64,000 bases of DNA from Stratiformator vulcanicus (GTDB lineage: Bacteria; Planctomycetota; Planctomycetia; Planctomycetales; Planctomycetaceae), in the NCBI RefSeq assembly GCF_007744515.1, contig NZ_CP036268.1, positions 1 to 64,000 on the forward strand, in the 5' to 3' direction. The notes beneath the pieces are model-generated. The model was not told where the DNA came from, did no database searches, and saw only the letters and a program-made list of their open reading frames with translations. Below are positions 19,824-28,623 of the stretch, one piece after another; the first letter of the stretch is position 1, and each line of letters starts with the position of its first letter. A program made the position numbers and the translations under genes.

Positions 19824-21215
19824 ATGGATATGGATACGGATTTGAGCCAGGATCCGAGTATTGCGGCTCGAGATATGGCGGCGCGAGCTGCCGTGGCCAA
19901 CAATCAGATCGACGTCAAAGAGCTGCTGCTGGGGACGTCGAGCCTGACGCCGGAACTCGTCAAAGACCTTGAGCGGGCGATTTCGGGTTATCAGGTCGTC
20001 GAGGTTCGGCAGAATCTGGCCGAACTCGATCCGCGGGCCAGCAAAGGCGGATCAGACCGCGACCGTGCGGTTGCCGGTGTCGTGCATCACATGCTCGGGC
20101 GGCATGAGGACGCCGACCACTATCTGTCCGGTGTCGCCGGCGATCCGATCGCACTGTTTCATCATGCCGAGGCGTTGGTCGCACTGCGTCGCTACTCCGA
20201 CGCTTCGAAACGCTACGAAGATGCCGCCACGGCCGGTTACGACGGCGTTCATTGCCAGTTGTCTCGCGCCGGCGCGGCCCGTCTGCAGGGTCAGTTGGAC
20301 GAAGCCGACGAGATTCTGACGTCGACCGCGAAGCAGGGCGGCGCCACGCGAGCCGAATACTGCTACCAACGAGCGTGCATCCTTGCCGATCGCGGCGACA
20401 CGTACGGGGCGATCGAATACTTCGAGCGCGCCGTCGACATGGACGCCAAGCACAGCGGGGCTCTGTTCCGCCTCGCCGGGCTGAATGATCTGATGGGTAA
20501 CGACGACGAGGCGATCCACCTGTATGAGCGATCGCTGTCGAAGCCGCCGTTGTTCCTGGGGGCGCTGCTCAATCTCGGACTACTCTACGAAGACCGCGAG
20601 AACTACTCGGCCGCCGCGTACTGCTTCCGCCGCGTGCTCGAAGTCTATCCGAATCACGAGCGGGCTCGGTTGTTCCTGAAGGACATCGACGCCGTCGGGG
20701 ACATGTACTACGACGAAGAAGCCGCGCGGCAGCAGCGCGAGCTTGAAAACGTCATGCGGATTCCCGTGACCGATTTCGAGCTCTCCGCGAGAGCACGCAA
20801 TTGTTTGGAGCGGGCGGGCATCGATTCGCTCGGCGATCTGACGAAGGTCACCGAAGCCGAATTGCTGGCTGGCAAGAACTTCGGCGAAACGAGCCTGACC
20901 GAGATCAAGGAACTGCTTAATCAGCGCGGTCTGCGGATCGGTCAGGAAGTAAAACTCGACGTGCCGCAGAAGTCGTACTTCCAGGCGGACGACCTTTCGC
21001 CGCAGGAACGGGCGACGATGGAGCGACCCGTCACCGACCTCAATCTGTCCGTTCGGGCCCGCAAGTGCTTGAGCCGACTGGGACTCTCGACGCTGGGCGA
21101 GTTGTGCCAGCGCACCGGCGACGAACTGATGAGCGTCCGCAACTTCGGCGTCACGAGCCTGAACGAGATTCGCCAGAAACTCACCGAGTTCGGCATCTCA
21201 CTAAGAAACGACTGA
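19824..21215 (+). CDS. TPR protein with two tandem RNA polymerase alpha-CTD modules
   Basis: A 463-residue protein. Residues about 75-290 are helical TPR-like repeats (for example ALFHHAEALVALRRYSDASK and ALLNLGLLYEDRENYSAAAY). Two C-terminal modules, about 313-375 and 401-460, each resemble the helix-hairpin-helix C-terminal domain of RNA polymerase alpha: V-T-D-(F/L)-x-L-S-(A/V)-R-A-(R)-(N/K)-C-L, then GDLT or GELC, then NFGETSLTEIKELL or NFGVTSLNEIRQKL. In RpoA this fold binds UP-element DNA and activators. Here it may bind DNA or RNA polymerase partners, with TPRs binding a protein. No alpha N-terminal domain is present, so it is not an rpoA copy. ATG 19824 has AGAGGA upstream, and a strong terminator follows. 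Confidence 0.85.
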   Translation: MDMDTDLSQDPSIAARDMAARAAVANNQIDVKELLLGTSSLTPELVKDLERAISGYQVVEVRQNLAELDPRASKGGSDRDRAVAGVVHHMLGRHEDADHYLSGVAGDPIALFHHAEALVALRRYSDASKRYEDAATAGYDGVHCQLSRAGAARLQGQLDEADEILTSTAKQGGATRAEYCYQRACILADRGDTYGAIEYFERAVDMDAKHSGALFRLAGLNDLMGNDDEAIHLYERSLSKPPLFLGALLNLGLLYEDRENYSAAAYCFRRVLEVYPNHERARLFLKDIDAVGDMYYDEEAARQQRELENVMRIPVTDFELSARARNCLERAGIDSLGDLTKVTEAELLAGKNFGETSLTEIKELLNQRGLRIGQEVKLDVPQKSYFQADDLSPQERATMERPVTDLNLSVRARKCLSRLGLSTLGELCQRTGDELMSVRNFGVTSLNEIRQKLTEFGISLRND

Positions 21216-21237
21216 CGGCTCATCGCCTTTGAATTTC

Positions 21238-21272
21238 AAAAAGCCTACGTGTTGCAACACGTGGGCTTTTTT
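21238..21272 (+). terminator. Intrinsic terminator after the TPR/alpha-CTD gene
   Basis: A 17-bp stem with a single T-G pair (AAAAAGCC...GGCTTTTT ends, centred on TTGCAA at 21252-21257) is followed by a run of six T. It lies 22 bases after the stop. The A-run on the left arm means it could also stop transcripts coming from the right. Confidence 0.88.
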
Positions 21273-21737
21273 CGTGGCGTTTTGCGAACGCGCTTCACGC
21301 CAATCGGCGGTGGACGATGCCGTGATGCCCGGCGGAAAGGGCGCTGCGTTGCCGAGTTCGGCCGAATCGCTGCGGCGGCTTGAAGGGGTTGCTGCGGTAC
21401 GATGTCGATTGAAATCGCCATGGATCGCGCCGGCCGAGTCGGCTGTCCTGGAACATGTCATCCGCGGCCAGTCGACTCAGCCAATGCGTCATTCTCATCC
21501 ACGCGCTCCTTATCAAGTGAGTGATGTCGGCTGTCTGCGGCAATGAGCCCGCCGGCCGTCGCAGGCTGCTTTCGTTGGCAACTGCGACGCTCTCTCTGCG
21601 ACGCTTCCTCCGGCAGACACACCCCAACGTCGTTCGGTTCCGTAAAACGATACGCGTCGTTCCGGTCGCGGGTCAAAATGCTTTCGGGGTCGGTTTTGCA
21701 ACTTTCGCAAAGGCATGTCGATCACACATTCGCCGTA

Positions 21738-21767
21738 TTGACAGTCGGGCAATCTCTGACCTACGGT
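21738..21767 (+). promoter_or_regulatory. Candidate sigma70 promoter in the 21273-21819 gap
   Basis: A perfect TTGACA (21738-21743) is followed after 18 bases by TACGGT (21762-21767), about 50 bases before the next start codon. The rest of the 547-base gap from 21273 shows no gene, hairpin or repeat. Confidence 0.4.
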
Positions 21768-21819
21768 TTCGCTCCTCCTCTCCTCGCTGCCACATCCCGA
21801 CCACCGTTCCGAAAGAACC

Positions 21820-22704
21820 ATGATGCGACATTGCGTCGTCATCGCCTGCGCGCTGCTCCTTGCCGCGCCGACGGTTCGGGGGGACGATCGCGTCGAATTG
21901 CGGACGCCCTACGAAGTCTTTGAAATTGAATACCCCGCTCACACGCGGAGTTCTGCGGGCGAAGCGTGCGACTTCGCAGGCGTTGTGTGCTCATTTCCGG
22001 AGACCGACGGCACGAATCTACTTGCCTCTCCGCCCGCAGTTGCCGACGCGTCCTGGGTCGACGAGACGGAACCGATTGTGATTCGCGGGCAGAGCATCGC
22101 GCCGGTCGGGTTGGTCGGGATAGCCGGCGACCTGATCCAACTCGTCGGCGGAAGCACGATCGGAGCAGCCACCGGCACCGTCAACGGTGTCGCGGGAACA
22201 TCCCTATCGACCCTGCGATCGATCATGGGCTCGAAGGGTCGGCTCCGATTCGACTATCTTTATGACGATGACATCAATCGTTACGGGGGGCACTTGCTCA
22301 CGCAGACCGGCAACGGTGTCGGATTCGATGCCGAAGGCCATTATTGGGACCGACACGACAACGCGAACGACGATTTCTGGACGGGTGATCTCAATCTGAT
22401 TTTGTCGCTGTCGTCGAACCCTCGCATGATCTTTCGAAGTGGTGCGGGGATGGCGTTCATTCATGTCGACGATACCGATTTCGGATACAACATTACCCAC
22501 GGAGTCGACGTCTACCTGCTCGGCCCGTTTTTGTTCAATGCCGAGATCGATTGGGGCGAGATCAGTGGTGAAGGACTCCTTCACTATCGGGTCGCATTCG
22601 GCGCGCAATTCGTCGGACTCGAGTGGTTCGCCGGTTACGATTCTTACAAGCTCGGCTCGCTCAGAATCGACGGCCTGCTCGCCGGGGCTTCGATCTGGTA
22701 CTGA
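21820..22704 (+). CDS. Secreted protein, possible outer-membrane beta-barrel
   Basis: A 294-residue protein with a Sec signal peptide (CVVIACALLLAAPTVRG). After about residue 130 it shows alternating polar/hydrophobic strands of 9-12 residues (LRFDYLYDDDINRYGG, LNLILSLSSNPRMIFRSGAGMAFIH, VDVYLLGPFLFNAEIDWG and so on) and ends in the aromatic ...ASIWY, as outer-membrane barrels often end in Phe or Tyr. A Gly/Val-rich hydrophobic stretch near 90-125 precedes this. No named family is recognised. The promoter candidate above and the flanking terminator suggest a single-gene unit. Confidence 0.6.
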   Translation: MMRHCVVIACALLLAAPTVRGDDRVELRTPYEVFEIEYPAHTRSSAGEACDFAGVVCSFPETDGTNLLASPPAVADASWVDETEPIVIRGQSIAPVGLVGIAGDLIQLVGGSTIGAATGTVNGVAGTSLSTLRSIMGSKGRLRFDYLYDDDINRYGGHLLTQTGNGVGFDAEGHYWDRHDNANDDFWTGDLNLILSLSSNPRMIFRSGAGMAFIHVDDTDFGYNITHGVDVYLLGPFLFNAEIDWGEISGEGLLHYRVAFGAQFVGLEWFAGYDSYKLGSLRIDGLLAGASIWY

Positions 22705-22893
22705 TCGGCCTATCGAGCCCGATAGAATTGGTGCGCGACGCGGATTGAGTCCGGTCCGCGGCGAATTCTCGCTGACATTCCGTGTCGATTCTTGAATTTT
22801 CGGGGCCGACGGCTTTCGCCCCGCTGTCCGCATTGCCCGGACATGGTTGAATGAGGGGATCGTAGCTGTGATCCCGCAAGATGAGCGTCGCCG

Positions 22894-23694
22894 GTGCCGA
22901 CTGAACTGCTCACTGAATACCGCTTTGTCATCGACGCCTTCGTCGCAGGGATCGTGGCGAGCTTCGCGTGCGGCCTCGGTGTGATTCCGCTGATGTTCGG
23001 GCAGGAATCCTTCAAGCGGCGGATCGGCTTAGGCTACGGCTTTGCGGCGGGGCTGATGTTCTCGGCCAGCGTTTACAACCTACTTTTGCCCGCGTTGCAG
23101 TTAGCCGAAGGACGGGTAGACCGCATCAGTTCTTTACTGCAGGTCACCGCGGGTCTTGGACTCGGTGCGTTCTTCCTGTGGGTGGTGGGACGCCAACTGA
23201 CGCCGGAGAACTTGCAGGCGAAGTGGTTCAAGTCGATGGGGGGTCGCACCGGCCTGCTTGTCTTCATTGCGATGTCGCTGCACTCGCTGCCCGAAGGCGT
23301 TGCCGTAGGCGTCGGCTATGCCGCCGAGACTCATCATCCCGAGATGGAAGGCTGGGGCTTCTTCTTGGCGATGGCGATCGCGATTCATAACATCCCGGAA
23401 GGTCTGGCTGTTGCTTTACCGATGCGGGCCGCCGGAATGAGTCTGCCGCGTTGCTTCTGGTTCGCGGTTGCCACCAGTTTGCCGCAACCGATCGGGGCGG
23501 TCCCCGCGGCACTGGCGGTCTGGTTGTTTGAACCGCTGCTGCAGTTACTCCTCGGCTTCGCGGCGGGGGCGATGATCTTCCTTGTAATGGACGAAATCAT
23601 CCCCGACGCGCTGGAGACGCGAAAGCGCGGCGAGGTCGCATGGAGCTTTCTGATCGGCTTCGCACTGATGGCACTGGTCCAAGTCGCGCTGTGA
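22894..23694 (+). CDS. ZIP-family divalent metal transporter
   Basis: A 266-residue membrane protein with about eight helices. The two metal-site helices carry HSLPEGVAVG (residues 130-139) and HNIPEGLAV (165-173), the diagnostic His-x-x-x-Glu pairs of ZIP transporters, which import Zn, Fe or other divalent ions. A short His-containing loop (ETHHPEMEG) lies between them. The GTG start at 22894 is used because it gives the first membrane helix directly; the site before it is weak. No metal regulator is adjacent, so the ion is not known. Confidence 0.9.
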   Translation: MPTELLTEYRFVIDAFVAGIVASFACGLGVIPLMFGQESFKRRIGLGYGFAAGLMFSASVYNLLLPALQLAEGRVDRISSLLQVTAGLGLGAFFLWVVGRQLTPENLQAKWFKSMGGRTGLLVFIAMSLHSLPEGVAVGVGYAAETHHPEMEGWGFFLAMAIAIHNIPEGLAVALPMRAAGMSLPRCFWFAVATSLPQPIGAVPAALAVWLFEPLLQLLLGFAAGAMIFLVMDEIIPDALETRKRGEVAWSFLIGFALMALVQVAL

Positions 23695-23758
23695 AAGGCG
23701 AGCCGATAGCGTTAGCGCCCGGAGTTCGATTCAGCAGCTCCCCCGCCAATCAACAGAC

Positions 23759-23965
23759 TCACGCCGACTGCTCGCGATTTGCGGAGAGACTCAGCTGGAC
23801 GACCGGTTTGTCGTTGGTCGCTGCCGAGGTCGGGCATGAGCCGCAACCGGTCCCGCAGCCGCTCGACGTTCCACCAAAGAACCGACGCATGGCCCGCCAG
23901 ATGAGCGACCCAGCCGCGATCGCGACGACCGTCAGCGCTATTGCGGTTTGGAGGGCGGGACTCAT
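23759..23965 (-). CDS. Small Cys-rich single-pass membrane protein
   Basis: Sixty-eight residues: one N-terminal membrane helix (ALQTAIALTVVAIAAGSLIW), a basic stretch and a Cys/Gly-rich part with three Cys in CGTGCGSC. It resembles small FeoB-associated Cys-rich proteins in layout, though no feoB is nearby. The start has GAAGGT about six bases upstream. It follows the Nudix gene by ten bases and is probably the last gene of a Uma2-Nudix-small protein operon. Confidence 0.6.
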   Translation of the reverse strand: MSPALQTAIALTVVAIAAGSLIWRAMRRFFGGTSSGCGTGCGSCPTSAATNDKPVVQLSLSANREQSA

Positions 23966-23975
23966 GCGGTGACCT

Positions 23976-24347
23976 TCACAACTTCTGAATGACAGTTTGA
24001 TTCGCATCCGGCCAATCAAGGTTCGGCAATTCGTTCCCGGCGACCCAACGAAACGGCGGTCGCGGTTCTTGCTGCGACCCGACCCGACACAAGATGAATT
24101 CTAGCGCGATGCGGCCGTGATCGTAGTCCCACTCGACCGAATCGAGATGTGAGACGATCTCAATCTCCAACCCGGTTTCTTCCAAGCACTCGCGAATCGC
24201 GGCTGCTTCAAATGTTTCGTTCGCTTCGACCTTCCCGCCGGGAAACTCCGCCTTGCCGGCGAGCGTTTGCTGTTTGGTCCGAAGCCCGACGAGATAACGC
24301 CCGTCTCGTTCGACGACCGCAATGGCGATACGGGTGACGCTGCTCAT
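23976..24347 (-). CDS. Nudix hydrolase (MutT-like)
   Basis: A 123-residue protein with a full Nudix box: GGKVEANETFEAAAIREC followed by LEETGL, matching G-x5-E-x7-REUxEExGU. The sequence before it, LAGKAEFPGGKVE, is typical of MutT-type pyrophosphohydrolases that remove oxidised nucleotides such as 8-oxo-dGTP, but substrate prediction within the family is weak. Its start overlaps the stop of the Uma2 gene by four bases (ATGA), indicating translational coupling. Confidence 0.88.
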   Translation of the reverse strand: MSSVTRIAIAVVERDGRYLVGLRTKQQTLAGKAEFPGGKVEANETFEAAAIRECLEETGLEIEIVSHLDSVEWDYDHGRIALEFILCRVGSQQEPRPPFRWVAGNELPNLDWPDANQTVIQKL

Positions 24348-24973
24348 TCGATGTCCGAAGCGAAGACTTCTTTCACATTGATCGCCAACTCGGGTATTAG
24401 GGCCGATCTCACAATTCCTGTCCCGAGGGCCTTCGCGTGCTCCAGGTATCTTCGTGTGTCGTGGTTAAGTCGAAATATCGTCAGTGATCGATCGCGCGGG
24501 TCCGCGATCCAATACTCAGGAATTTCTGCGGAAGCGTACTCACTTCGTTTGGTTATCAAATCACGAACGAAATCGTCTTCGCTGATCACCTCAACGACGA
24601 GATCGGCACCTTGCCAGATTCGATTGGAACGCCGTGGGTCCCGTCGATCCAACAGCGCAACGATGTCAGGTTCTCGAACGCTTTGTGGACCGGTCCGGAC
24701 GCGAAGTCCTCGGGGCAAAACGATCCCATTTTTCGGGCCAATGTTTTGATGCAAGAGCCTCATCAGCGAGGCCAAGGCTGACTGGTGAGAATCGGTGAGC
24801 GGATGCGGAAACTCCAAGCGACCGTCGACCAGTTCAACCGCGCCGTCATCGTCATCGAGCATCAGGTATTGCTCGACCGACCAAAGTCCCTGTGGCGGGA
24901 GCAGTTCGGCGACCCGATAGACCGGTTCCCCTTCGCGCGGTGGCAGAGAAGGATCGATCAATCGCGAAGTCAT
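24344..24973 (-). CDS. Uma2-family PD-(D/E)XK nuclease-like protein (copy 1)
   Basis: A 209-residue Uma2 (DUF820) protein. The fold pattern is VELVDGRLE, then SVREPDIVAL (Asp of the core), then LVVEVISEDD (E-x-I/V, the catalytic Glu strand), with KRSEYASAEIPEYWIADP (Lys and the conserved E-Y-W motif). This family is highly multiplied in planctomycetes and cyanobacteria; no cellular function is established. ATG 24973 is chosen for the GAGGAG upstream. A REP-A copy lies 29 bases before the start. First gene of the Uma2-Nudix-Cys-rich operon. A related copy is at 62909. Confidence 0.9.
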   Translation of the reverse strand: MTSRLIDPSLPPREGEPVYRVAELLPPQGLWSVEQYLMLDDDDGAVELVDGRLEFPHPLTDSHQSALASLMRLLHQNIGPKNGIVLPRGLRVRTGPQSVREPDIVALLDRRDPRRSNRIWQGADLVVEVISEDDFVRDLITKRSEYASAEIPEYWIADPRDRSLTIFRLNHDTRRYLEHAKALGTGIVRSALIPELAINVKEVFASDIE

Positions 24974-25001
24974 CGAAAGCTCCTCGCTCAATTCCCCCAC
25001 C

Positions 25002-25124
25002 AAACAAGCCCGCAGCGCAAGCAAGGGATTTCGCTCTGAACAATTCGTCTCAATGGAAAGGCAATTTGTCTTGTTGCTCGTAGGCCGATGCGCTGAATCC
25101 CTCGCTGGCGCGTCGGGCCTGTTT
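25002..25124. repeat. Inverted pair of REP-A copies
   Basis: Forward copy 25002-25030 (AACAAGCCCGCAGCGC, then AGCAAGGGATT) and reverse copy 25096-25124 (AATCCCTCGCTGGCG, then GTCGGGCCTGTTT), 65 bases apart. The reverse copy touches the last base of fabI and the forward copy lies just upstream of the Uma2 start. Confidence 0.8.
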
Positions 25125-25936
25125 TACGAGAGTTCTGCGACGTCCATCGGCGGAGCGCCCATGACGTGGTAGCCCGCGTCGACGTGCAGGTTCTCGCCCG
25201 AAATCCCGCTGGCCGCATCGGAGAGCAGAAACGCCCCGGCCTTTCCGACCTCTTCAAAGGTGATGTTCCGCCGCAGCGGGCTGAAGGTTTCGTAGAGTTT
25301 CTGCATCTGTTGGAAGTCCCCGACCGCACTGGCGGCGAGGGTTCGCAATGGTCCGGCGCTGACCGCGTTGACGCGGATGTTTGACGGACCGAGTTCTGCG
25401 GCGAGGTAGGTCATCGTCGATTCCAACGCGGCTTTGCAAACCCCCATCAAGTTGTAGCCGGGGATCACGGTTTCACCGCCGAGATAGGTCATCGCCAGAA
25501 TGCTGCCGCCGTCCTTCATCAGTGGTTTGGCACGGTTGGTCAGCGAAATCAGGCTGTAAGCGCTGATCTCCATCGACATCTTGAATCCGTCGCGGCTGAC
25601 ATCGTAAACCGGGCAGGTCAGGTCGTCGATCGGGGCGTAAGCAATCGAGTGGATCACGAAGTCGAGCTTGCCGAACGTCTTTTCCGCTTCGGCGAAGACG
25701 GCGTCGAGGTGTTCGTCGTTCGTCGCATCGCAGGGCATCACGAGGGCGGGGTCCCAGCCGTCGACGACTTTGTGCAGTCTTTTTGCGGCCTTGGGTCGCT
25801 CGGGATCGGTATCGGGCAGGTGGGTGAAGCCCATCTTTGCACCGGCCGCATGGCATTCGGACGCGATTGCCGCCGCGATACTGCGGTCGTTCGCGATCCC
25901 GAATACGAGTCCCGTCTTGCCTTCCATCGAAACCAT
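25124..25936 (-). CDS. fabI: Enoyl-[acyl-carrier-protein] reductase FabI
   Basis: Catalyses the last, NADH-dependent reduction step of each fatty-acid elongation cycle. The 270-residue SDR protein has the coenzyme motif GIANDRSIA near the N-terminus, the catalytic pair in [11 protein letters not shown] (Tyr-x6-Lys) with the extra Tyr in TYLGGE, and the FabI pattern [10 protein letters not shown]. The C-terminus is ordinary. Gene is single; its 3' end overlaps a REP-A copy. FabI is the triclosan and isoniazid-type target in other bacteria; nothing here suggests altered sensitivity. Confidence 0.95.
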   Translation of the reverse strand: MVSMEGKTGLVFGIANDRSIAAAIASECHAAGAKMGFTHLPDTDPERPKAAKRLHKVVDGWDPALVMPCDATNDEHLDAVFAEAEKTFGKLDFVIHSIAYAPIDDLTCPVYDVSRDGFKMSMEISAYSLISLTNRAKPLMKDGGSILAMTYLGGETVIPGYNLMGVCKAALESTMTYLAAELGPSNIRVNAVSAGPLRTLAASAVGDFQQMQKLYETFSPLRRNITFEEVGKAGAFLLSDAASGISGENLHVDAGYHVMGAPPMDVAELS

Positions 25937-26052
25937 CGCCGGCGTCTCCAGTCAGTGTGAAATCGTCAGCCGCAAAGTATAGCAGCGAGGGGCAAGCGCT
26001 CGCGAATCTCCGGCGATTTCCCGTGTTGCCCCCGATATCCCCACGCGCCGCG

Positions 26053-26192
26053 GGTGCCGGGAGCGTGTCGCTCCCGCATCAGGATCTTCGCACTCGTTTT
26101 GCAACGCTTGCCACCGCGTCAGCTTCGACGAACTCCAGCGATGCAATACGCGTGAGAACCGAACCATGCGGGGGCGACACGCACCCCGGCAC
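26053..26192. repeat. Inverted repeat pair around an 83-bp spacer
   Basis: Left arm 26053-26080 (GGGTGCCGG, then GAGCGTGTCG and CTCCCGCAT) and right arm 26164-26192 pair with a few mismatches. The left arm itself contains a perfect 8-bp hairpin CGGGAGCG / CGCTCCCG (26058-26076). This lies in the 377-base gap between fabI and the ABC permease; no gene is seen there. Confidence 0.6.
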
Positions 26193-26253
26193 CCACGCTG
26201 GCTTACTCGCCTTTGGGCGATTCACGATCAGAAAGCGGAACGTCTGAGAGCGA

Positions 26254-26281
26254 AATCCCTTGCTGGCGCTGCGGGCTTGTT
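26254..26281 (-). repeat. REP-A dispersed repeat copy
   Basis: Reverse-orientation copy (AATCCCTTGCTGGCG, then CTGCGGGCTTGTT), 32 bases from the end of the ABC permease gene. Confidence 0.8.
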
Positions 26282-26313
26282 AGGCGGAACTCTTCGTGCA
26301 AGTTCGAGGACGA

Positions 26314-28623
26314 TCAATAATCGCGTCGCGAAATCACGAAGGATGTGAGCCCCAGCACGACGGCGATGAAGATCACGTTGCTCCGCAAAGGACCCCACAA
26401 ATTGAGTTCCACTCGGTCCGCCTCCAAGCTATTCGCCCCGGCTTCCTCCTCGGTCAGCGTCAGCGATTTCTGTTCGGTCATCAGGTAGGTCGCAAGTTCG
26501 TCCATCTGGGCCGGTTTGGGCAGCACGGTGTAGAGCGGCCAAATGCCGTAGCGGTAGACCCGCAGAAAGATGTCGTCCGGTTGAGAAAATCGTTCCGGAT
26601 CGCTTCGATCATCCGGCACGATCGAAGTCACCTGCCGATAGTCATCCGCCACATAGAGTCGACCGTCATCACCAAAGGCCGCTGCCCCGATGTTTCCGCG
26701 ACGACGGACGACCTCGGGTTTGCCGCCGTCGTCAATCCGCAGCAGCGCGTAGCTGCGATCATGTGAGACCACGGCGATCAGTTGACCGTCGGGTGAGACC
26801 GCGACGCTGCGCGGGGCGGCATCGAAGGCTTCTACTTCACCACGCGGTGATAGGTCGTCCGGTTCGAAAAATCGCGCCCGCCCCTCTTCCGTGACGACTA
26901 CGACCTGTTTGCCGAAGCCGACAAGCCCGGGTCCATCGACATCGAGTTCCGTTGGACGTGACGGTTCGAACGTGCCGTCGTCCTGCTTCTGCAAAACGAT
27001 GAGCTCGCCCGCGGCGTAGAGGGCGAGATCGCCGGAGTCGAGGTGCATCGCGATCGAAAACGGTCGGCGGAATTGGGCCATGTCGTCGGGCGTGAGCTGA
27101 CGAAAATTCTTGTCGCTACTTCCGAAGATGTTCCCGATCGCCCCTTCCACCCAACCTTTTTCGGGCTGCTCCTGAAACTCGCCGGTGAACTCGTACACGC
27201 CCGATCGCGTGACGCACAGCACTCGGCCGTCCGGGTCGATCAGTACGTCTTTGATGAGGTCGGGAGCGACGCCGATGCGTTCGCGATACCAGCCGTTTTC
27301 GGGCCGCCCCGCGAGAAGGTTGAGCGAGCCGTTCGCGCCGAATTGATGCGGCGTTTCTTCATTCGAAATCAGGAGGTCGCGGCTGGCGTCGTACTGCGGC
27401 AGAACCCGTTGCGAGGCGAGCATCTGACGCCGCAACATAGCCGGGCCGGGTGTTTGTTCGCCGGCGAAGACTTGGTTCCAGCTCTTCTGACTGGCATCCC
27501 ACAACAACACCTCGCGGTTGCCGTTTACGGTGAATAGGTCATCGCCCGCCGGGATGATCTCGGTCAGTGAGATCGGCTTAATGACCAATTCGTCGAGTGT
27601 TCCTTTCGCGGTGCCCAGACCGAACAGGAGCAGCCAGAAACAAATCGTGGCCACGACCGAGAGGATGGCGCTGCGCGTGAGCGCACCGACGGCTGCCGAG
27701 ACCGCGTAGTAGACCGAAAATACAAAGACATAGAGCGGAATGCACCAGACCAGGCCGAACGCCCAGATTTGATGCATCACGCCGAGAATGAGAAACAGGC
27801 CGGCCATCAGATAGGCGGCGCACACCAGGGCGAACGCGCATCCGCCGAGATACTTCGTCACGAACAACATCGTCCGCGAGATCGGCTTGCTGAGCAGCAG
27901 CGTGATCTCACCCGGTTCGAAGGTGCGGGGGACGATGTTTGCGGTGACCAGAATCGCCACCATGACGCCAACCCCGCCGACCAGCCATGAGTTCAGCGAG
28001 ACGACAATCAGGCGAATCGATTGCTCGATCTGATCCGCCGTGACCGGAATCGGTTCGAACAAATCGAACCACAGGTAATAAACCTGGAACGCGGAATCCG
28101 TCTGCAAACGGATGAATCCCGGAAACGCCGCTGCGACCAATTTGCGATTGCGGGCCTTGAGCGCTTCGCCGGAAAGATCCGATTGCTCAGCTTCCGCGGC
28201 GAGATCCTCTTTCAGCTGGACATCGCCCCACGCGTCCCGATCGTAGAGATCGGGACTCTCAATGACCGACTGCAACACCCCGGAAGTCTCTGCGCGAATG
28301 AATCGCCGCGATCCTCCGGAGTCGTCCGACGGTTCGACGGTCTGTCGAATAAATTTTCGATCCGTATCGTCAAGCAACGACCAGATGCGGGAAGCCGGCG
28401 AGGCACCATCATCGGCGGCTTCACGTTCGAGATAGATCGCATTGAGCAGCGGTATCGGCGCGAGGATCTCGCGGGGCGCGATTCGCGTCGCTTTCACCTC
28501 CTGAATCGTCAGTGGTGCGAGCAGCACGAGCAGCAGCGTGATCGCGACAAGCACGACCCACAAAATGCGGTTCGCCAGTGCTTCGCGAAACGAGTCTTTG
28601 ACGATGGCCAGATACGGTCTCAT
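26314..28623 (-). CDS. ABC-2 type permease with beta-propeller-like insert
   Basis: A 769-residue permease. One helix is at residues 20-40; a group of five or six helices lies at about 208-337 (for example LVGGVGVMVAILVTANIV and ATICFWLLLFGL); a single helix is near 745-763 before the C-terminal RRDY. Residues about 365-735 are not membrane-like. They hold repeated blocks such as VAVSPDGQLIAVVS, AAFGDDGRLYVADD and LIDPDGRVLCVTRSG that resemble WD40/NHL propeller blades. The membrane part resembles NosY-type ABC-2 permeases. Its start overlaps the ATPase gene by four bases (ATGA), so the two proteins probably form one exporter; the cargo is unknown. Confidence 0.82.
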   Translation of the reverse strand: MRPYLAIVKDSFREALANRILWVVLVAITLLLVLLAPLTIQEVKATRIAPREILAPIPLLNAIYLEREAADDGASPASRIWSLLDDTDRKFIRQTVEPSDDSGGSRRFIRAETSGVLQSVIESPDLYDRDAWGDVQLKEDLAAEAEQSDLSGEALKARNRKLVAAAFPGFIRLQTDSAFQVYYLWFDLFEPIPVTADQIEQSIRLIVVSLNSWLVGGVGVMVAILVTANIVPRTFEPGEITLLLSKPISRTMLFVTKYLGGCAFALVCAAYLMAGLFLILGVMHQIWAFGLVWCIPLYVFVFSVYYAVSAAVGALTRSAILSVVATICFWLLLFGLGTAKGTLDELVIKPISLTEIIPAGDDLFTVNGNREVLLWDASQKSWNQVFAGEQTPGPAMLRRQMLASQRVLPQYDASRDLLISNEETPHQFGANGSLNLLAGRPENGWYRERIGVAPDLIKDVLIDPDGRVLCVTRSGVYEFTGEFQEQPEKGWVEGAIGNIFGSSDKNFRQLTPDDMAQFRRPFSIAMHLDSGDLALYAAGELIVLQKQDDGTFEPSRPTELDVDGPGLVGFGKQVVVVTEEGRARFFEPDDLSPRGEVEAFDAAPRSVAVSPDGQLIAVVSHDRSYALLRIDDGGKPEVVRRRGNIGAAAFGDDGRLYVADDYRQVTSIVPDDRSDPERFSQPDDIFLRVYRYGIWPLYTVLPKPAQMDELATYLMTEQKSLTLTEEEAGANSLEADRVELNLWGPLRSNVIFIAVVLGLTSFVISRRDY

